Shown one piece after another: positions 58,860 to 64,000 of a stretch of 64,000 nucleotides of DNA. Within the stretch, counting starts at the first letter, position 1; each line of letters opens with the position of its first letter. The notes under the pieces were generated by a model. It worked only from the letters and a program-made list of their open reading frames with translations. It did not search any database and was not told the origin of the DNA. Both the position numbers and the translations under genes were made by a program. Origin of the DNA: Halomonas sp. (GTDB lineage: Bacteria; Pseudomonadota; Gammaproteobacteria; Pseudomonadales; Halomonadaceae); assembly GCF_007692655.1 (NCBI RefSeq), contig NZ_REBQ01000109.1, forward strand, positions 1 to 64,000, written 5' to 3'.

Positions 58860-59819
58860 TCACCTATCGGCCTGCAGTACGCGAAGCAGCGCGGCCACGG
58901 CAGCTTCGCCTTCTGGCTCCTCAAACTCCCGCGTTAAGGACCCTTGTACAAAACTCAAAAATCGGTAGGCGGCGGGCGGCAGACGGCGTTCCCGTCTTAC
59001 AACGAAATGCCAACGGCTTTTAAGCGGGAAACCCAGCAGCGGCAATTCCTGAACGCCTTTGGGCGAATCCGCCACGATGTGGCGCGACAGTACCGCCAGC
59101 CCCATCCCTGAAGCCACGGCAAGGCGGATCGCCTCATTACTGGCGATTTGCTGGGTAGAACGCAGCTCGATACCTTTACCGTCTAACCATGTATTGAACA
59201 TGTGCCTGGTCGCGGAGCCCGGCTCGCGGAGAAGAAAGCGCTCTTCTTTAAGTGCCTCCATGGTGAGGCCTTCCACGCCGGCCCACCGGCAATTTTCCGG
59301 CCCCACCAGTACCAGTGGATTACTTAAAAAAGGCGCGGCCAGTACCGCGTCATCTGTAGGTGGATGGCTAAATACATAAATATCGTCTTCATGGCGCTCA
59401 AAACGATTGAGCATCTGTTGACGATTACCCACTTCCACCGTGACGTCTACCTGAGGAAAGGCTTGGCTAAATGGGCCTAACAGCCGAGGGAGGACGTATT
59501 GCGCCGTATTCACTAGGCCAATACTGAAGTGGCCACGGCCACCGCTGTTGTATTCATCCAAGTATTGACTAAACACATCGGCACGGCTGAGTAAGTCCTG
59601 ACTTAATTGATAAAGCGCCTGACCAACCTCAGTGGGCACAATGCGCCCTTCTTCCTGTCGCACAATCGGCTCACCGACAATCTCCCGCAGCCGTTTCAGC
59701 TGCTGGGAGACAGTCGGTTGCGTCAGGTGAAGTCGGTTTGCGGTCGCTGTAATAGACCCTGAACGCACCACATCCGCGTACACTTGTAGCAAGCGAAAGG
59801 TAAGCTGTCGTATTTTCAT
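58860..59819 (-). CDS. LysR family transcriptional regulator
   Basis: MKIRQLTFRLLQVYADVVRSGSITATANRLHLTQPTVSQQLKRLREIVG. Confidence 0.93.
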   Translation of the reverse strand: MKIRQLTFRLLQVYADVVRSGSITATANRLHLTQPTVSQQLKRLREIVGEPIVRQEEGRIVPTEVGQALYQLSQDLLSRADVFSQYLDEYNSGGRGHFSIGLVNTAQYVLPRLLGPFSQAFPQVDVTVEVGNRQQMLNRFERHEDDIYVFSHPPTDDAVLAAPFLSNPLVLVGPENCRWAGVEGLTMEALKEERFLLREPGSATRHMFNTWLDGKGIELRSTQQIASNEAIRLAVASGMGLAVLSRHIVADSPKGVQELPLLGFPLKSRWHFVVRRERRLPPAAYRFLSFVQGSLTREFEEPEGEAAVAALLRVLQADR

Positions 59820-59832
59820 TAATAGGCAGACA

Positions 59833-59852
59833 TCATAGATAATCATCTATGA
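59833..59852. promoter_or_regulatory. palindrome in the lysR-sbtA divergent intergenic region, candidate LysR-type operator
   Basis: TCATAGAT-AATC-ATCTATGA, 8-bp perfect arms. Confidence 0.6.
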
Positions 59853-59939
59853 CTATATAAATAATATTTGTTTTCATCAATCCCATTAAGTCGCTAGAGT
59901 AGCCGCCTTAGCCTTCATTCCACTTAAAGGAGATTAGCC

Positions 59940-60896
59940 GTGCCGGATATCGTGGTGATGTTTTTTGTACTAGGCGTTGTTGCCGGGGTAGTGCGATCTG
60001 ATCTCAGCATTCCAAAAGCCGCCTACGATATCCTCAGCTTACTGTTGATGCTAACCATCGGCCTCAAGGGCGGCATGGCACTTCACGGCAGCTTGAGTCT
60101 CTCACTGTTGATCGAGCTGGCGGGAGTCACCCTGTTAGGGATCATCATTCCCCTGGTGATCTTTCCGGTGGTTCACTACCTGGTGCGGCTATCGCTGGCT
60201 GACAGTGCCAGCCTTGCGGCCCACTACGGCTCCGTTAGCGCGGGCACTTTTGCCGTGGCCCTGGCGTACACAGAAGCGCATAACCTGGTTACCGGCGGGC
60301 AAGTGACCCTCTACCTGGTACTGCTTGAACTACCGGCCATTATGCTAGGCCTATTGCTCTATCGGCGCTTCAGCCGTGGCAACACCGCCGCAACATCAGA
60401 AGTCAGCCACACATCAGGGCTATGGCATGAAACCCTGACCAACCGCGGCGTTATTCTGTTGGTGGGCGGTGTCATTATAGGCTGGCTATACGGCCCGGAT
60501 GCTGGCGAGTCGGTGACCGGTCTTTATACCAAAGCCTTCCATGGCATCCTGGCACTGTTCCTGTTGGAGATGGGCTTAGTCGCTGCGGAGACACTGCGCA
60601 GCCTGCGCTGGGGCCACAGCCGCTTGATTATGTTCGCACTAACGGCGCCTATTGTGCTTTCCTGCTTCGGGCTATTAATGGCGTACTGGTTAGGTCTGCC
60701 TGCCGGCTCAGCGGTGATTCTGGCAAGCCTTACCGCCAGCGCCTCCTATATTGCCGCCCCTGTCGCCATTCGCGCTGCTATTCCGGAGGCCAACATCGGC
60801 CTTGCCATGCTGGCATCGCTAGGCCTCACCTTCCCGTTCAATGTGTTGATCGGCATTCCGCTCTATCACTATCTGTGGATCTGGTTGGTGGGATAA
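59940..60896 (+). CDS. sodium-dependent bicarbonate transport family permease (SbtA-like, DUF897)
   Basis: VRSDLSIPKAAYDILSLLLMLTIGLKGGMAL; SLAAHYGSVSAGTFAVALAY; multi-TM. Confidence 0.88.
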   Translation: MPDIVVMFFVLGVVAGVVRSDLSIPKAAYDILSLLLMLTIGLKGGMALHGSLSLSLLIELAGVTLLGIIIPLVIFPVVHYLVRLSLADSASLAAHYGSVSAGTFAVALAYTEAHNLVTGGQVTLYLVLLELPAIMLGLLLYRRFSRGNTAATSEVSHTSGLWHETLTNRGVILLVGGVIIGWLYGPDAGESVTGLYTKAFHGILALFLLEMGLVAAETLRSLRWGHSRLIMFALTAPIVLSCFGLLMAYWLGLPAGSAVILASLTASASYIAAPVAIRAAIPEANIGLAMLASLGLTFPFNVLIGIPLYHYLWIWLVG

Positions 60897-63800
60897 ATTG
60901 TGGTGTCCAAAGTAGAACTGTGATGGTTGGCCAGGGGGCCAGCCAGCTTACGTAGCGCCACGTAGAACACTGGGGTAAGGAACAGCCCAAACAGAGTGAC
61001 CCCGATCATGCCGGCAAATACCGCCGTGCCCAGGGCGGCCCGCACCTCGGCACCCGCTCCGGTGGCGATAACCAGCGGTAGCACGGCGGCGGTGAAGGTA
61101 ATGGAGGTCATGATAATGGGGCGCAGCCGCAGTCGGCAGGCCTCCAGGGCGGCATCTACGGTAGTTTTGCCCTGCAGTTCCAGCTCCCGAGCGAACTCCA
61201 CGATCAGGATGGCGTTCTTACACGCCAAGCCAATCAGCACCACCAGCCCCACCTGGACGAAAATATTGTTATCGCCGCCACCAAACCAGACGCCGATCAG
61301 CGCCGAGAGCATACACATGGGCACGATAAGGATCACCGCCAAGGGCAGCGTCCAGCTTTCGTAGAGCGCCGCCAGCACCAGAAACACCAGCAGGATTGAG
61401 AGCGGGAAGACCACCAGCGCGGCGTTACCCTGGGTGGACTGCTGGTAGCTCAAGTCAGTCCACTCGAATGCCATACCCGGCGGCAGCACCTCTAGCGCCA
61501 GCGCGTTGATGGCCTCCATAGCCTGGGCAGAGGAGAGCACCCTAGGGTCGGCCTCCCCGGCCAAGTCCGCCGCCGGATAGCCATTGTAGCGCAGCACCGG
61601 GTCTGGGCCGAAGGTTTGGGTAATGTTGACCAGCGTGCCGATCGGCACCATTTCCCCCTGATCATTACGGGTGCGCAGACGGGCGATATCTTCCACGCTG
61701 GCCCGGTAAGGGGCATCCGCCTGGGCAATCACCTGCCAAGTGCGGCCAAAGCGGTTGAAGTCATTGACATAGGTCGAGCCAAGATAGATCTGCAGGGTGT
61801 CGAACAGCTCGGTGAGCGGCACGCCCTGGGCTTTGGCTCTTAACCGATCCACCTGCGCATCCAACTGCGGCACATTGGACTGGTAGCTGCTGATGGGAAA
61901 TCCCATTCCCGGTATCTGAGCAATGGCACCCTGGAACTGATTGACCGACTCCTGCAAGGCTCCGTAACCCAGATTGCCGCGATCCTCAATAAACAGTTGG
62001 TAGCCCGAACCATTGCCTAGCCCTAGAATCGGGGGCGGCATAAAGGCAAACGCAAACCCCTCCTTCAGGCCGCCTATCCCCTGGTTAATCTGGGCGTTTA
62101 TCTCCGCGGCAGTGAGGCTGCGCTCGCCAAAGGGGCTAAGAGTAAGAAACACCACCCCGGTGTTGGAGGTGTTAGTAAACTGCAGTGCGTTGAGGCCCGG
62201 AAAGGCGATGGCGTGCTCGACGCCTTCGGTCTGCATGGCAATCTCCACCACCTCCTGGAGCATCTGATCGGTTCTCTCCAGGGAAGCGCCTTCCGGCAAG
62301 ATAACGCCAGCAATCAGGTACAGCTTGTCCTGCACTGGAATAAACCCAGGCGGTACCACTTTAAACATCACCCCGGTACCCGCTAGCAGCAGGGCGTAGA
62401 CCACAAACACCGCGCCCCGCCGCTTTAGGGAGCGCGCCACACCGCCCTGATACTTGGTAGAGCTGGCGTTAAAAAAGCGATTGAAGGGGCGGAAAATCCA
62501 GCCGAATAGCCAGTCAATCAGCCGGGTAAGGCGATCCTTAGGGGCGTCATGGGGCTTGAGCAGCATTGCCGCCAAGGCGGGCGACAGGGTCAGGGAATTA
62601 ATCGTGGAGATCACCGTGGAGATGGCAATGGTGACGGCAAACTGACGATAGAACTGCCCGGTAACTCCAGAAAGAAAGGCCATGGGGATAAACACCGCAC
62701 ACAGCACCAAGCCGATGGCAATGATCGGGCCGGAGACCTCCTTCATTGCCTGATGGGCCGCGGCCTGGGGGTTCAGCCCTTCGCTGATATTACGCTCGAC
62801 GTTTTCCACCACCACAATGGCGTCGTCCACCACAATCCCAATGGCCAGCACCAGACCAAACAGGGTCAGCGTGTTGATGGAGTACCCCAGCAGATAGAGC
62901 GCCCCAAAGGTGCCGATCACCGACACCGGCACCGCCAGCAGCGGAATAATCGAGGCGCGCCAGGTTTGCAGAAACAGGGTCACCACCAGCACCACCAGCA
63001 GCACCGCTTCCAGCAGAGTTTTCACCACCGCCTTGATGGAGTCACTGACAAAAATGGTGGTGTCGTAAACCGCCTCATACTCAACCCCCGCCGGGAACTG
63101 CGCGGCCAACTCATCCATGGTGGCCACCACCTGCTCGCGGATAGCCAGCGCATTGGCGCCCGGTGCCTGGAAAATACCGATGGCCACCGCGTCATTGCCA
63201 TCCAGCTGCGAGCGCAGGGTGTAGTCCCCGGCGCCCATCTCCAGCCGGGCCACATCTGAGAGCCGCAATATCTCGCCACTGTCACCGCGCCTCAGCACGA
63301 TATCGCCAAACTCCTCCACCGTTTCCAGCCGCCCCCGAGCGTTGATCAGGGTCAGAAAATCACTCGCCTCAATAGGCTCGGCGCCCAACTGCCCGGCGGA
63401 GACCTGCACATTCTGCTCGCGCATGGCAGCCACCACATCGCTGGCTGTTAAATCACGGGCAGCGACTCGACCTGGATCCAGCCAAGCGCGCATGGCGTAG
63501 TCACCGCCGCCAAATATCTGGGCATCGCCTACCCCTTCGAGTCGCGCCAAACGGTCTCTGACATGCAGACGCACGTAGTTGCGCAGGTAGAGGGTGTCGT
63601 ATTCGCCTCCCGGCGAGGTTAGGTGAACAACCATCAGGAAGGTGGGCGACTGCTTCTGGGTGGTGACTCCCTGGCGGCGCACGGCTTCCGGCAACCGCGC
63701 CTCGGCCTGGCTGACGCGGTTCTGCACCCGAACGGCGGCCTCCTCGGCATCGGTACCGGGGCGGAAGGTAACGGTCATCTGCAGTACGCCATCAGAGCCT

Positions 63801-64000
63801 GCGACGGACTTGAAGTACATCAAGTCCTCAACGCCATTGATGGCCTCCTCCAGTGGCGTCGCCACGGTCTCGGCGATCTCCTTCGGGTTGGCGCCGGGGT
63901 AGACCGTACGCACCACCACCGAGGGAGGCACCACATCCGGGTACTCGCTGATTGGCAGATTGGGGATGGAGATCAGCCCAATCGCCAGGATAATAATCGA
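60869..64000 (-). CDS. RND efflux transporter permease, HAE1 family (5' end beyond the window)
   Basis: VVVRTVYPGANPKEIAETVATPLEEAINGVEDLMYFKS; LFLQTWRASIIPLLAVPVSVIGTFGALYLLGYSINTLTLFGLVLAIGIVVDDAIVVVENVER; frame open to window end (IIILAIGLISIPNLPISEYPDVVPPSVV). Confidence 0.95.
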   Translation of the reverse strand, partial: SIIILAIGLISIPNLPISEYPDVVPPSVVVRTVYPGANPKEIAETVATPLEEAINGVEDLMYFKSVAGSDGVLQMTVTFRPGTDAEEAAVRVQNRVSQAEARLPEAVRRQGVTTQKQSPTFLMVVHLTSPGGEYDTLYLRNYVRLHVRDRLARLEGVGDAQIFGGGDYAMRAWLDPGRVAARDLTASDVVAAMREQNVQVSAGQLGAEPIEASDFLTLINARGRLETVEEFGDIVLRRGDSGEILRLSDVARLEMGAGDYTLRSQLDGNDAVAIGIFQAPGANALAIREQVVATMDELAAQFPAGVEYEAVYDTTIFVSDSIKAVVKTLLEAVLLVVLVVTLFLQTWRASIIPLLAVPVSVIGTFGALYLLGYSINTLTLFGLVLAIGIVVDDAIVVVENVERNISEGLNPQAAAHQAMKEVSGPIIAIGLVLCAVFIPMAFLSGVTGQFYRQFAVTIAISTVISTINSLTLSPALAAMLLKPHDAPKDRLTRLIDWLFGWIFRPFNRFFNASSTKYQGGVARSLKRRGAVFVVYALLLAGTGVMFKVVPPGFIPVQDKLYLIAGVILPEGASLERTDQMLQEVVEIAMQTEGVEHAIAFPGLNALQFTNTSNTGVVFLTLSPFGERSLTAAEINAQINQGIGGLKEGFAFAFMPPPILGLGNGSGYQLFIEDRGNLGYGALQESVNQFQGAIAQIPGMGFPISSYQSNVPQLDAQVDRLRAKAQGVPLTELFDTLQIYLGSTYVNDFNRFGRTWQVIAQADAPYRASVEDIARLRTRNDQGEMVPIGTLVNITQTFGPDPVLRYNGYPAADLAGEADPRVLSSAQAMEAINALALEVLPPGMAFEWTDLSYQQSTQGNAALVVFPLSILLVFLVLAALYESWTLPLAVILIVPMCMLSALIGVWFGGGDNNIFVQVGLVVLIGLACKNAILIVEFARELELQGKTTVDAALEACRLRLRPIIMTSITFTAAVLPLVIATGAGAEVRAALGTAVFAGMIGVTLFGLFLTPVFYVALRKLAGPLANHHSSTLDTTIYPTNQIHR

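Noticed and set aside
62549-63259. Plus-strand ORF of 236 aa rich in Gln, His and Gly
   Set aside because: Antisense to the RND transporter gene; composition is a mirror of hydrophobic codons
1-64000. CRISPR arrays, tRNA/rRNA genes, transposons, prophage or defence islands
   Set aside because: No regularly spaced repeats, tRNA-like cloverleaf, transposase, integrase or known defence protein recognised by eye; a tRNAscan/minced/DefenseFinder run would be needed to be certain

Overview
This 64 kb window is a dense bacterial chromosomal segment. Protein content and gene style suggest a Halomonas/Vreelandella-like gammaproteobacterium, but that is inference. I found no tRNA, rRNA, CRISPR array, transposase or prophage module. 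Main blocks: (1) Nrt/Cyn-family ABC transporter plus cyanase (1-2649); (2) polyol (sorbitol/mannitol/arabitol-type) catabolic operon with xylulokinase, transaldolase, two dehydrogenases, HAD phosphatase, ABC transporter and SorC-type regulator (3589-14637); (3) Nudix, L,D-transpeptidase, PRC-barrel, OsmC and MOSC housekeeping genes (14754-21459); (4) gluconate module of LacI/GntR regulator, gluconokinase and TRAP transporter with a palindromic operator (21526-26310); (5) OhrR/Ohr peroxide module; (6) assorted genes including LpxR, YaeQ and GSTs; (7) fatty-acid beta-oxidation operon (32975-38292); (8) envelope genes: LpxL-type acyltransferase between two paralogous small membrane proteins, mannose-1-P guanylyltransferase, sulfatase-fold transferase, opgGH and an FkbM methyltransferase (41168-50509); (9) the most unusual region (50556-58837), combining a creatininase/ArfB-like amidohydrolase, a GTP cyclohydrolase II with a degenerate RibB-like N-terminus, a stand-alone RibD-type reductase, a PTPS/QueD homologue that has lost canonical active-site residues, a BchC-like MDR dehydrogenase without zinc ligands, a glycosyltransferase-methyltransferase fusion, a flippase-like LPG-synthase-TM protein and a CDP-alcohol phosphatidyltransferase. 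I propose this as a candidate pathway for a GTP-derived (pterin/pyrimidine) glyco- or lipid-conjugate; (10) LysR + SbtA-type bicarbonate permease and an RND efflux pump truncated by the window end. All product calls come from reading motifs and overall similarity from memory; no database search was run.
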